From the NCBI RefSeq assembly GCF_014650755.1, contig NZ_BMVO01000013.1, forward strand, positions 62,001 through 126,000: 64,000 nt of DNA, written 5' to 3'. The notes below the pieces were generated by a model, which did not search any database, was not told the DNA's origin, and was given only the letters and a program-made list of their open reading frames with translations. Source of the stretch: Streptomyces chryseus (GTDB lineage: Bacteria; Actinomycetota; Actinomycetes; Streptomycetales; Streptomycetaceae). Made by a program: the position numbers and the translations under genes. Positions 34,010 through 41,967 of this stretch are shown here, one piece after another (within the stretch, counting starts at the first letter, position 1; each line of letters begins with the position of its first letter).

Positions 34010-34453
34010 ATGGCAGACCACCAGGAAGCCTCCGTCACTCTGCCGAGCGAGCCAGCCTCGGTCTCCGCCGCGAGGAGATACGTCGCGGAGATTCTCGGCG
34101 AGTGGGGCATGACCCCGGGATCCGACACCGCCGAAACCGTACGGTTGATCGTTTCGGAGCTGGCCACCAACGCCGTGCAGCACACCTTCGGCCAGTCGCC
34201 GACCTTCACCGTCGACGTACGGCTCGACCGGTACGAGCACCTGCGCATCGGCGTCACCGACAGTCACCCCCGCTGGCCCAGGCGGCTTCCCGCGGCCGTC
34301 CAGCAGGACAACGGACGCGGCATAGTGATCATCCGATGTCTCACCGCCGAATGCGGGGGCAAGGTCTCGGTCCAGCCCACCCGGGAGGGCGGCAAGACCG
34401 TGTGGATCGAGCTGCCGTGGACCGTTCCCGTGCAGCAGCCCGTCGGCCCGTAG
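34010..34453 (+). CDS. Anti-sigma-type ATP-binding protein (HATPase_c)
   Basis: 147 residues from the ATG at 34010. RLIVSELATNAVQHTFG is the N-box of GHKL ATPases, and NGRGIVIIRCLTAECGGKV the G-box region. Single-domain proteins like this resemble the SpoIIAB/RsbW anti-sigma kinases. Divergent from the Scr1/DUF397 pair, forming the common Streptomyces three-gene module. Target unknown. Confidence 0.88.
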   Translation: MADHQEASVTLPSEPASVSAARRYVAEILGEWGMTPGSDTAETVRLIVSELATNAVQHTFGQSPTFTVDVRLDRYEHLRIGVTDSHPRWPRRLPAAVQQDNGRGIVIIRCLTAECGGKVSVQPTREGGKTVWIELPWTVPVQQPVGP

Positions 34454-34470
34454 CGCCGGCCGGGCCGGAG

Positions 34471-34496
34471 GCGCCGGCCGCGGGACCGGCCGGCGC
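34471..34496. terminator. Terminator between HATPase and NlpC/P60 genes
   Basis: GCGCCGGCC/GGCCGGCGC, 9-bp stem and 8-nt loop, 18 bp after the HATPase stop and within the convergent gap. Confidence 0.6.
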
Positions 34497-34672
34497 TCCA
34501 GCATCCGGTGCGGCGAGCCGCGCCACCTCGGCATCCCGCATGCCGTGCGGCGGATGTCGAGGCGGACGCGGGTCTTGAGGTCCAGCAGTCAGGCACCGCG
34601 CCGAACAGGAGGCCCGGCAGGCCCGGTTGCCCCGGGCGGTCCTTCCTGCGTCCGGCCTCCGCCAGGAATCGG

Positions 34673-35146
34673 TCAGCGCACCCGGCCGTACCAGACGCTC
34701 TTGGACCAGATCTTCTCCAGCTTGACCACCGAGCCGGACTTGGGGGAGTGCCAGATCTTGCCCTTGCCCGCGTAGATGCCCACGTGGTAGACGCTCCGCC
34801 CGGAGTGGAAGAAGACCAGGTCCCCGCGCTTGCGGCTGGAGGCGGAGATGTGGCGGGTCTTGTTGTACTGGGACTGGGCGGTGCGCGGCAGGCTCTTGCC
34901 GGCCTTCTTGTACGAATAGAGCGTCAGCCCCGAGCAGTCGAACCGGCTCGGACCCGCCGACCCGTACTTGTACGGGGCGCCCTTCTTCGACGCGGCGACA
35001 TCGAGCGCCTTCGTCAGGTGCGACGCGGCGTGTGCCTCGGGGACGGCCCCCGGCGCCAGCATCGTGCCGCCGATGGCGGCGAGGGTGAGAGCCGAAGCGG
35101 CTCCGGCCCGGGACAGCACGGACGGAACATTCTTGTACGCGGTCAT
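34673..35146 (-). CDS. Secreted NlpC/P60 family peptidoglycan endopeptidase
   Basis: 157 residues from the ATG at 35146 (GAAGGG upstream). A Sec signal peptide ends near PEAHA. The NlpC/P60 domain has catalytic Cys in SRFDCSGLTLYSY and His in VYHVGIYAGKG; the third polar residue is the His in IWHSP. No LysM or coiled-coil domain is attached. It should cleave stem-peptide bonds in the wall. A c-di-AMP riboswitch-like leader precedes it, the known regulatory theme for Streptomyces wall hydrolases. Confidence 0.92.
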   Translation of the reverse strand: MTAYKNVPSVLSRAGAASALTLAAIGGTMLAPGAVPEAHAASHLTKALDVAASKKGAPYKYGSAGPSRFDCSGLTLYSYKKAGKSLPRTAQSQYNKTRHISASSRKRGDLVFFHSGRSVYHVGIYAGKGKIWHSPKSGSVVKLEKIWSKSVWYGRVR

Positions 35147-35156
35147 GCGCAACCCT

Positions 35157-35250
35157 TCGTCAGCCGCCTGTGAAGGATGACCTGTCGGGTTCGGACAGGC
35201 GAAGATGCCCGGCCACGTGATGCGGCTTCACCCCGAGGGACGACCGTCTC
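35157..35250 (-). promoter_or_regulatory. c-di-AMP riboswitch (ydaO/yuaA type) leader of the NlpC/P60 gene
   Basis: On the minus strand the leader contains GGGGTGAAGCCG, then CTGTCCGAACCCGACAG and CAGGCGGC before the ribosome site. These are characteristic conserved blocks of ydaO elements, and TCGTC/GACGA can pair as P1. ydaO riboswitches are usually OFF switches for wall hydrolases and resuscitation factors. The exact 5' boundary is uncertain. Confidence 0.75.
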
Positions 35251-35645
35251 CGGCCACCCCGTACTGCTTGGGTCCTCCACTCCTGCCGATGCACTCCTGT
35301 CGACCAGTCATCCGGGACAGCGGCAGGACTCGGCGTCCGCCCGGACCGCCCCGCCGCGGTGGCGGGGGCTTGTCGTCCCAGGGATCTTGACTCATGAACC
35401 GCCGAATTTCCGAGCCGAAACGACGTTTTGTGAGGCTCCTCACCGATGACCCGTTCGGGTGGACAGGTGTCTTCGCGGCGCGCGGCACGGGTGCCCGACG
35501 ACCCTCGTACCAGCGGCGGAACGCCTCATTCCGCCCGAGGGGCAGGCGGGTTGCGCAAGTTGGGTCGTACCGCTGATCAGGTATTTCCTGCCCCGTTTGG
35601 CTGAGCCTTTCTCGTACGCCAATGGGGTAGGAGCTCGGGCGTGCC
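35251..35645. other. Non-coding region upstream of the riboswitch
   Basis: About 395 bp holding the presumed promoter of the NlpC/P60 gene. Short open frames on both strands have no recognisable features. Local composition is lower in GC (for example around 35395-35440). Confidence 0.5.
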
Positions 35646-35954
35646 TCAACTCGCGGACACCGGCGGGAGGGTGACACGGCCCGCCCGCCGCTCTCCGTCG
35701 AGCACGCGCAGGGCCCGCGTGAGCGTGGCGGCGTGCACCCGGCTCTCGCCGCGCTCGTGCATCAGGGCGAGGGCGTCCCGCAGCCCGGCGGCCTTCCCGG
35801 CGAGTGCCTGGGCGGCCCGCAGGGCGCCGTAGGTGTCCGCGCCGTGCGCCGGATTGATACGGCCCATCAGATCGACGATCTCCAGGTAGCGGTCGACGAA
35901 CTCGCACTCGGCGCGCGTCAGCGCGGGCAGCGGCGGCAGTTCGGGCGGCAGCAT
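35646..35954 (-). CDS. Hypothetical protein downstream of ClpP-like gene
   Basis: 102 residues from an ATG preceded by CCGAGGTGAG. Helical, soluble, with LTRAECEFVDRYLEIVDLMG and a basic C-terminal half. It begins 8 bp after the ClpP-like stop on the same strand and is surely co-transcribed. I do not recognise the family; an adaptor or partner of the ClpP-like protein is possible. Confidence 0.7.
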   Translation of the reverse strand: MLPPELPPLPALTRAECEFVDRYLEIVDLMGRINPAHGADTYGALRAAQALAGKAAGLRDALALMHERGESRVHAATLTRALRVLDGERRAGRVTLPPVSAS

Positions 35955-35962
35955 GCGACGAC

Positions 35963-36619
35963 TCACCTCGGGGCGGAGGAGGCGAGTGAGGCCTTGCGGC
36001 TCGGCACGACGTGGTCCACCAGGCCGTACGCCGCCGCCGCTTCGGCGGTGAACACCTTGTCCCGCTCGATGTCGTCGTCGACGCGCTCGACGCTCTGACC
36101 GGTGTGCCGGGCCAGGAGTTGGCTGAGCAGCTCCCGCATGCGGGCCATCTCCCGCGCCTCGATCTCCAGGTCCGAGGGCTGGCCGTGCACCGGCTCCTCG
36201 ATGGAGGGCTGACTGAGCAGCACCCGGGCGCCCGGCAGCGCCAGGCGCTTGCCGGGGGTGCCGGCCGCGAGCAGCAGGGCCGCGGAGGACGCGGCCTGGC
36301 CCAGGCAGATCGTCTCGACGTCGCAGGTGACGAACTGGATCGTGTCGTAGATCGCGGACATGGCGGTGTGCGAGCCGCCGGGGGAGTTGATGTAGAGCGA
36401 GATGTCCCGGTCGGGGGCGGCGTGTTCGAGATGCATGAACTGGGCCATCACGTCGTTCGCGGCGGTGTCGTCCACGACCGTCCCCAGGAAGACGATCCGC
36501 TCGTCGAGCAGCTTCGAGTACGGGTCGACCGTGCGGCTCCCCGTGCTGGTCCGCTCGGTGAACTCGGGCAGGACGTAGCGGCCGGTGGGGCTGCTGGGGC
36601 GGTTCGGGTGCCAGTTCAT
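35963..36619 (-). CDS. ClpP-like protein lacking the catalytic His
   Basis: 218 residues. The nucleophile region reads CLGQAASSAALLL, retaining the Ser position, and DDIERDKVF keeps the Asp. The His of the triad, normally in a HQP motif, is replaced by Ser (GARVLLSQPSIEE), confirmed at the nucleotide level. It resembles the accessory ClpP3/ClpP4-type paralogues of Streptomyces. It may be a structural or regulatory ring subunit and not an active protease. Divergent from an orphan Phd antitoxin gene. Confidence 0.85.
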   Translation of the reverse strand: MNWHPNRPSSPTGRYVLPEFTERTSTGSRTVDPYSKLLDERIVFLGTVVDDTAANDVMAQFMHLEHAAPDRDISLYINSPGGSHTAMSAIYDTIQFVTCDVETICLGQAASSAALLLAAGTPGKRLALPGARVLLSQPSIEEPVHGQPSDLEIEAREMARMRELLSQLLARHTGQSVERVDDDIERDKVFTAEAAAAYGLVDHVVPSRKASLASSAPR

Positions 36620-36649
36620 GGCCGTGCCTCCGGAGTCTCTGTAAAAAAT

Positions 36650-36671
36650 GTACAGGACGTACAGCTCGTAC
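36650..36671. promoter_or_regulatory. Triple GTAC direct repeat, candidate operator
   Basis: GTAC occurs three times at exact 9-bp spacing (36650, 36659, 36668), immediately before the Phd start and 30 bp from the ClpP-like start. Phd/YefM proteins bind short repeats at their own promoters, so this is a plausible shared operator. Confidence 0.5.
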
Positions 36672-36681
36672 TATGGGGAGC

Positions 36682-36963
36682 ATGGCCTACGAGATTCCGG
36701 TGACGCAAGCCCGGGCAGAACTGGCGGAGCTGATCAACCGCGTCGTCTACGGCGGCGAACGCGTGGTCGTGACCCGGCACGGGAAGCCGTTGGTGGCGCT
36801 GGTTTCCGCGGCTGACCTGCAACGACTCGAGGGTGAGCAGGAAGCCGTCGAGGAGCAGGTGATCAGTTCGGTCTCCAGGATCGGCTCGGCCGCGTCCGCT
36901 CCCGGCGAACGGCGCCGCTTCGGCATCGCCGCCGAGCACCGGGGCGAGGCGCCCGAGAGCTGA
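36682..36963 (+). CDS. Phd/YefM family antitoxin, no adjacent toxin
   Basis: 93 residues from the ATG at 36682 (MAYEIPVTQARAEL); an in-frame ATG at 36673, abutting the repeats, is an alternative. NRVVYGGERVVVTRHGKPLV is the Phd/YefM DNA-binding fold. No RelE, Doc or PIN toxin gene follows: the next 310 bp are non-coding. It is an orphan antitoxin or stand-alone regulator, perhaps of the divergent ClpP-like operon. Confidence 0.82.
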   Translation: MAYEIPVTQARAELAELINRVVYGGERVVVTRHGKPLVALVSAADLQRLEGEQEAVEEQVISSVSRIGSAASAPGERRRFGIAAEHRGEAPES

Positions 36964-37273
36964 CGCCCACGCGAGGACGCCCGGCGCGCCGTATACCAAA
37001 TCGCCCGTCTCCCGTTCTGGGGGCGGGCCGCGCGCGTTGATGACCATGGACGCGCAAAGGCCCAGTTAACGCGTTGGAAAAACTTCCGCTCTAACGTGCA
37101 ATGCCTGGCCGCACGGTCAGAAAACGCAGGTCAACAGAGTGTTGAAGTCGGATATGGTCCCGCTGCGCCCAAGGCGGATGCTGCGGTTCCGTTACCGTCC
37201 TCGCCCTCAGGGACGCGTTGGATCCGCCTGCCCCCGTCCGGGCGGCCTGGCGGCTGGACTGGAGGTAGCACGC
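36964..37273. other. Urease promoter region
   Basis: 310 bp between phd and ureA with no gene. It holds the candidate GlnR half-site at 37066 and an A-rich stretch near 37078-37083. Confidence 0.5.
37066..37081 (+). promoter_or_regulatory. Possible GlnR box upstream of ureA
   Basis: TTAAC-N6-GAAAA resembles one half of the actinobacterial GlnR consensus gTnAC-N6-GaAAC with two mismatches. GlnR controls urease genes in Streptomyces, so the location is sensible. The second half is not clear. Confidence 0.3.
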
Positions 37274-37576
37274 GTGCAACTGACCCCGCACGAGCAGGAA
37301 CGACTGCTCATCCATGTGGCGGCGGACGTGGCGGAGAAGCGCCGCGCGCGCGGCGTGAGGCTCAATCACCCCGAGTCGATCGCCCTCATCACCTCGCACA
37401 TCCTCGAAGGCGCCCGCGACGGGCGGAGCGTCGCCGAACTCATGTCCTCCGGCCGCAAGGTGCTCACCCGTGACGAGGTCATGGAGGGCATCCCCGAGAT
37501 GATCCACGACGTGCAGGTCGAGGCGACCTTCCCGGACGGCACCAAGCTCGTCACCGTCCACGAACCGATCGCCTGA
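37274..37576 (+). CDS. ureA: Urease gamma subunit
   Basis: 100 residues, exactly family length. GTG start at 37274 with GGAGGT 7 nt upstream. MQLTPHEQERLLIHVAADVA and the C-terminal QVEATFPDGTKLVTVHEPI are canonical. It forms part of the (UreABC)3 nickel enzyme that hydrolyses urea to ammonia and carbamate. First gene of ureABCFGD. Confidence 0.97.
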   Translation: MQLTPHEQERLLIHVAADVAEKRRARGVRLNHPESIALITSHILEGARDGRSVAELMSSGRKVLTRDEVMEGIPEMIHDVQVEATFPDGTKLVTVHEPIA

Positions 37577-37591
37577 CGGGAGACACGGCCG

Positions 37592-37903
37592 ATGATCCCG
37601 GGTGAAATCCTGTACGGCGACGCCCCCGTCGCGCTCAACGACGGCCTGCCCGTCACCCGCCTCACCGTCCTGAACGCGGCCGACCGGCCCGTCCAGGTCG
37701 GCTCCCACTACCACTTCGCCGAGGCCAACCCGGGCCTCGACTTCGACCGTGCCGCCGCCCGCGGCCTGCGGCTGAACATCGCCGCGGGCACCGCCGTGCG
37801 CTTCGAGCCCGGCATTCCCGTCGACGTCGAACTCGTCCCCGTCGCCGGCCGGCGTGTCGTCGCCGGTCTGCGCGGGGAGACCGGAGGTGCCCTCGATGCC
37901 TGA
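37592..37903 (+). CDS. ureB: Urease beta subunit
   Basis: 103 residues: PGEILYGDAPVALNDGLPV at the N-terminus and VGSHYHFAEANPGLDFDR in the centre are typical. It starts 15 bp after ureA and overlaps ureC by 8 bp. Separate ureA and ureB genes are the usual bacterial arrangement. Confidence 0.97.
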   Translation: MIPGEILYGDAPVALNDGLPVTRLTVLNAADRPVQVGSHYHFAEANPGLDFDRAAARGLRLNIAAGTAVRFEPGIPVDVELVPVAGRRVVAGLRGETGGALDA

Positions 37904-39617
37904 GCTCTCGCGCCCTGTGTACGCCGACCTGTTCGGCCCCACCACCGGCGACCGCATCCGCCTCGCCGACACCGACCTGCTCATCGAGATCGAGGAGGAC
38001 CGTTGCGGCGGACCCGGACGCGCCGGTGACGAGGCGGTGTTCGGCGGTGGGAAGGTCATCCGCGAGTCCATGGGCCAGGCCCGCACCACCCGGGCCGAGG
38101 GGGCACCCGACACCGTCATCACCGGCGCTGTGATCCTCGACCACTGGGGCATCGTCAAGGCCGACGTCGGACTGCGGGACGGGCGCGTCACCGGCATCGG
38201 CAAGGCCGGCAACCCCGACACCATGGACGGCGTACACCCCGACCTGGTCATCGGCCCCGAGACCGAGATCATCGCCGGCAACGGGAAGATCCTCACCGCC
38301 GGAACCATCGACGCGCACGTCCACTTCATCTCGCCGACCGTCGTCGAGCAGGCGCTCTCCTCCGGGATCACCACGCTCGTCGGCGGTGGCACCGGTCCCG
38401 CCGAGGGCACCAAGGCGACCACCGTCACGCCCGGCGGATGGCACCTCGCCCGGATGTTCGAGGCGCTGGAGCACTACCCGGTCAACATCGGTCTGCTGGG
38501 CAAGGGCAACACCATGTCCCGCGACGCGCTGCACGCCCAACTGCGCGGCGGCGCACTGGGATTCAAGATCCACGAGGACTGGGGGGCGACCCCCGCCGTC
38601 ATCGACGCCTGTCTCGGCGTGTGCGAGGAGACCGGCGCGCAGCTCGCCATCCACACCGACACACTCAACGAGGCCGGGTTCGTCGGCGACACCCTCGCCG
38701 CGATCGCCGGGCGCACCATCCACGCGTACCACACCGAGGGGGCGGGCGGCGGGCACGCGCCGGACATCATCACGGTCGTCTCCGAGCCGTACGTCCTGCC
38801 CAGCTCCACCAACCCGACCCGGCCGCACACCGTCAACACCATCGAGGAACACCTCGACATGCTGATGGTCTGCCATCACCTCAACCCGGCCGTACCGGAG
38901 GACCTCGCCTTCGCCGAGTCCCGGATCCGGCCCTCCACCATCGCGGCCGAGGACATCCTGCACGACCTCGGCGCCATCTCGATCATCTCCTCCGACTCGC
39001 AGGCGATGGGCCGCGTCGGCGAGGTCGCGCTGCGCACCTGGCAGACCGCACACGTCATGAAGAAGCGCCGGGGCGCCCTGCCGGGCGACGGACGCGCCGA
39101 CAACCACCGCGCCCGTCGCTATGTCGCCAAGTACACGATCAACCCGGCCGTCGCGCAGGGCCTCGACCACGAGATCGGTTCGGTCGAGAGCGGGAAACTC
39201 GCCGACCTCGTGCTGTGGGACCCGGCCTTCTTCGGGGTCAAACCACAGCTCGTCATCAAGGGCGGGCAGATCGCGTACGCGCAGATGGGCGACGCCAACG
39301 CCTCCATCCCCACCCCGCAGCCGGTGCTGCCCCGCCCGATGTTCGGCGCGCTCGGCAGGGCTCCCGCCGCCAACTCGTTCAACTTCGTCGCCCCGGCGGC
39401 GGTCGAGGACGGACTGCCCGAACGCCTCGGCCTCGGCAAACGGTTCGTCCCCATCACGAACACGCGGCGGGTCACCAAGGCCGACATGCGCGAGAACGAC
39501 GCCCTGCCGCGCGTCGAGGTCGACCCGGACACCTTCACGGTGACGATCGACGGTGACCCGGTCGAGCCCGCGCCCGCCCCGGAACTGCCCATGGCCCAGC
39601 GGTACTTCCTCTTCTGA
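37896..39617 (+). CDS. ureC: Urease alpha subunit
   Basis: 573 residues from the ATG at 37896 with GGAGGT upstream. Nickel ligands: the HVHF pair, the carbamylated Lys in GFKIHEDWGAT, and the His residues in IHTDTLNE and HAYHTEGAGGGHAPD. The flap catalytic His lies in MVCHHLNP. All active-site residues appear intact, so the enzyme should be functional once loaded with nickel by UreDFG. Confidence 0.98.
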   Translation: MPELSRPVYADLFGPTTGDRIRLADTDLLIEIEEDRCGGPGRAGDEAVFGGGKVIRESMGQARTTRAEGAPDTVITGAVILDHWGIVKADVGLRDGRVTGIGKAGNPDTMDGVHPDLVIGPETEIIAGNGKILTAGTIDAHVHFISPTVVEQALSSGITTLVGGGTGPAEGTKATTVTPGGWHLARMFEALEHYPVNIGLLGKGNTMSRDALHAQLRGGALGFKIHEDWGATPAVIDACLGVCEETGAQLAIHTDTLNEAGFVGDTLAAIAGRTIHAYHTEGAGGGHAPDIITVVSEPYVLPSSTNPTRPHTVNTIEEHLDMLMVCHHLNPAVPEDLAFAESRIRPSTIAAEDILHDLGAISIISSDSQAMGRVGEVALRTWQTAHVMKKRRGALPGDGRADNHRARRYVAKYTINPAVAQGLDHEIGSVESGKLADLVLWDPAFFGVKPQLVIKGGQIAYAQMGDANASIPTPQPVLPRPMFGALGRAPAANSFNFVAPAAVEDGLPERLGLGKRFVPITNTRRVTKADMRENDALPRVEVDPDTFTVTIDGDPVEPAPAPELPMAQRYFLF

Positions 39618-39619
39618 CC

Positions 39620-40330
39620 ATGGACACCACCTCCACGCACGGCGCGTCCCCGGGAGCGGCGCGGGCCGCCCTCCTCGTCCTCGCCGACGGCCGGTTCCCG
39701 GCCGGGGGTCACGCCCACTCCGGCGGCGCCGAGGCCGCCGTCAAGGCGGGACGCATCCGTGAGGCCACCGACCTGGCGGCCTTCTGCCGGGGCCGTCTGC
39801 ACACGAGCGGGCTCACCTCGGCGGCGCTGGCAGCCGCCGCGGCCGCCGGCGCGGACCCGCTCGCCCTCGACGAGGCCGCCGACGCCCGCACACCGTCACC
39901 CGCTCTGCGGGCGACGGCGCGCAAGCTCGGCCGCCAGCTGATGCGCGCCGCCCGCGCCGCCTGGCCGTGCGACGCGCTCGACGCGCTCGCCGCCGCGCGT
40001 CCGCGCGGCGCGCACCAGCCCGTCGTGCTCGGCGTCACCGCCCGCGCCGCGGGCCTCGGGCCCGAGGACGCCGCACACTGCGTCGCGTACGAGAGCGTCG
40101 GCGGTCCCGCCACCGCCGTCGTGCGCCTCCTGGGACTCGACCCCTTCGAGGCCACCGCCGTCCTCGCCCGCCTCGCCCCCGAACTCGACCAGGTCGCGCG
40201 GCGCGCGGCCGAGGCCGGCCGCCGGGCCCTGACCGAAGGCCCCGGCACGCTGCCGGCGGCCTCCGCGCCGCTGCTCGACATCACGGCGCAGGCGCACGCG
40301 GCATGGCCCGTACGCCTCTTCGCCTCGTAA
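39620..40330 (+). CDS. ureF: Urease accessory protein UreF
   Basis: 236 residues, all-helical: LLVLADGRFPAGGHAHSGGAE at the N-terminus is the UreF signature. It bridges UreD and UreG in the nickel-insertion complex. Begins 2 bp after the ureC stop. Composition is strongly Ala-rich, as in other actinomycete UreF proteins. Confidence 0.94.
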   Translation: MDTTSTHGASPGAARAALLVLADGRFPAGGHAHSGGAEAAVKAGRIREATDLAAFCRGRLHTSGLTSAALAAAAAAGADPLALDEAADARTPSPALRATARKLGRQLMRAARAAWPCDALDALAAARPRGAHQPVVLGVTARAAGLGPEDAAHCVAYESVGGPATAVVRLLGLDPFEATAVLARLAPELDQVARRAAEAGRRALTEGPGTLPAASAPLLDITAQAHAAWPVRLFAS

Positions 40331-40352
40331 CACCGCATAGGAGCCGCACACC

Positions 40353-41030
40353 ATGCACCTCGACCACAGCCACGACACCACCACGGCGGTCAGCGCCGAC
40401 GCCGCCCGCCCCGACGGCACCAGGCGCGCCCTGCGCATCGGGCTCGGCGGACCGGTCGGCTCGGGCAAGACCGCGACCGTCGCGGCTCTGTGCCGCGCGC
40501 TGCGCGACACGTTCTCCATCGCCGTCGTCACCAACGACATCTACACGCGCGAGGACGCGGAGTTCCTCCTGCGCAACGCCGTTCTGCCGCCCGAGCGCAT
40601 CCAGGCCGTCGAGACGGGCGCCTGTCCGCACACCGCCATCCGGGACGACATCTCCGCCAACCTCGAAGCGGTCGAGGACCTGGAGGACGCGGTGGGACCG
40701 CTCGACCTGATCCTCGTTGAGTCGGGCGGCGACAACCTGACCGCCACCTTCTCCAAAGGCCTCGTCGACGCGCAGGTCTTCGTCATCGACGTGGCCGGCG
40801 GCGACGACATCCCGCGCAAGGGCGGCCCGGGCGTCACGACGGCCGACCTGCTGGTCGTGAACAAGACCGACCTCGCGCCGTACGTCGGCTCCGACCTCGG
40901 CCGCATGGCGCGCGACGCCCAGGACCAGCGTGGTGAACTGCCGGTCGCCTTCACGTCGCTGACCTCGGGCGAGGGCGTGAAGCCGGTGGCCGACTGGGTC
41001 CGCGCCCGACTCGCCGCCTGGTCCGCGTGA
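40353..41030 (+). CDS. ureG: Urease accessory GTPase UreG
   Basis: 225 residues. P-loop GGPVGSGKTA, the ETGACPHTAIRDD metal site, VESGGDNLTATFS and the NKTD GTPase motif are intact. A short His/Asp N-terminus (MHLDHSHDT) may bind Ni. It delivers nickel in a GTP-dependent step. No ureE is present; the His-containing UreG tail may partly substitute. Confidence 0.97.
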   Translation: MHLDHSHDTTTAVSADAARPDGTRRALRIGLGGPVGSGKTATVAALCRALRDTFSIAVVTNDIYTREDAEFLLRNAVLPPERIQAVETGACPHTAIRDDISANLEAVEDLEDAVGPLDLILVESGGDNLTATFSKGLVDAQVFVIDVAGGDDIPRKGGPGVTTADLLVVNKTDLAPYVGSDLGRMARDAQDQRGELPVAFTSLTSGEGVKPVADWVRARLAAWSA

Positions 41031-41794
41031 CCGCCCTCGCGCCGGCGGGCGTCGAGGCGACGGCCAGGATCACCGCCGTGCCCGACGGCCTCGGCGGCAC
41101 CCGGCTGCCCGTGCTGGAGAGCGACGGCCCGCTCGCTCTGCGCCGTACACGCGGCGCGGGCGCGTACGCCCGTGTCACCGTCGTCGGGGCGATGAGCGCG
41201 CCGCTGGGCGGGGACCGGCTGGCCATCGAGGCCGGTGTGCGGGACGGTGCGGCGCTCACCGTGGACTCGGCGGCGGCCACGGTCGCCCTGCCCGGCCGGG
41301 GCGGCCGGCCGGCCCGCTACGACGTACGGCTGACGGCCGGAGCCGGCGCGTGCCTGCGCTGGTTGCCCGAGCCGCTCATCTCGGCGCGCGGCAGCGACCT
41401 GCGCATGACCACCCGCGTGGAGCTCGCCGCCTGCGCCCGTCTGGTCCTGCGCGAGGAGCAGGTCCTCGGCCGGTACGGCGAGGAGACCGGCACGCTGACC
41501 ACCCGCCTCACCGTCCACCGGGCCGGCCGCCCGCTGCTCGACCAGGAGCTGGCGTACGGTCCGGGGGCGCCCGGCGGCTGGGACGGGGCGGCGGTGCTGG
41601 GCGGGAACAGGGCGGCCGGGCAACTCCTGGTCGTGCGTCCGGAGTTCGAGCACAGTCCGCCCGAAACGGCCCTTCTGGGTGACAACGGGGTGCTCACCCC
41701 GCTCGCCGGGCCCGCCGTGCTGGTCACGGCGGTGGCGGCCGACGCGCTGGGGCTGCGCCGCGTACTGGACCGGGCACTTCGGACATTTGGGTGA
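41027..41794 (+). CDS. ureD: Urease accessory protein UreD
   Basis: 255 residues from a GTG overlapping the ureG stop by 4 nt (GTGA). GAYARVTVVGAMSAPLGGDR, RWLPEPLISARGSDL and LREEQVLGRYGEETG fit UreD/UreH. It is the scaffold that docks UreF-UreG onto apo-urease. Last gene of the operon. Confidence 0.93.
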   Translation: MTALAPAGVEATARITAVPDGLGGTRLPVLESDGPLALRRTRGAGAYARVTVVGAMSAPLGGDRLAIEAGVRDGAALTVDSAAATVALPGRGGRPARYDVRLTAGAGACLRWLPEPLISARGSDLRMTTRVELAACARLVLREEQVLGRYGEETGTLTTRLTVHRAGRPLLDQELAYGPGAPGGWDGAAVLGGNRAAGQLLVVRPEFEHSPPETALLGDNGVLTPLAGPAVLVTAVAADALGLRRVLDRALRTFG

Positions 41795-41967
41795 CCGCCA
41801 AGTGCACCGCTCAGCGGGACACGGGTCTCCGGTTATGGGATTGGTAAAGAAACGCCAGTACAGCCTGTTGCCCGGGCCCGTTCAGACGACAGGATGCGCC
41901 CGTACCCGTACGGACTCATGACCACTTTCGTCACGTACGCCACAACACTCACAGGGGGAGGCACCAC

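Noticed and set aside
35394..35576. 60-codon plus-strand frame upstream of the NlpC/P60 leader
   Set aside because: No ribosome site, unusual Arg-rich composition and overlap with the presumed promoter region; no evidence for coding.
37274..41794. Missing ureE as a defect in the urease operon
   Set aside because: Many actinomycete urease operons lack ureE, and ureA, B, C, F, G and D are all intact, so absence is not by itself unusual.
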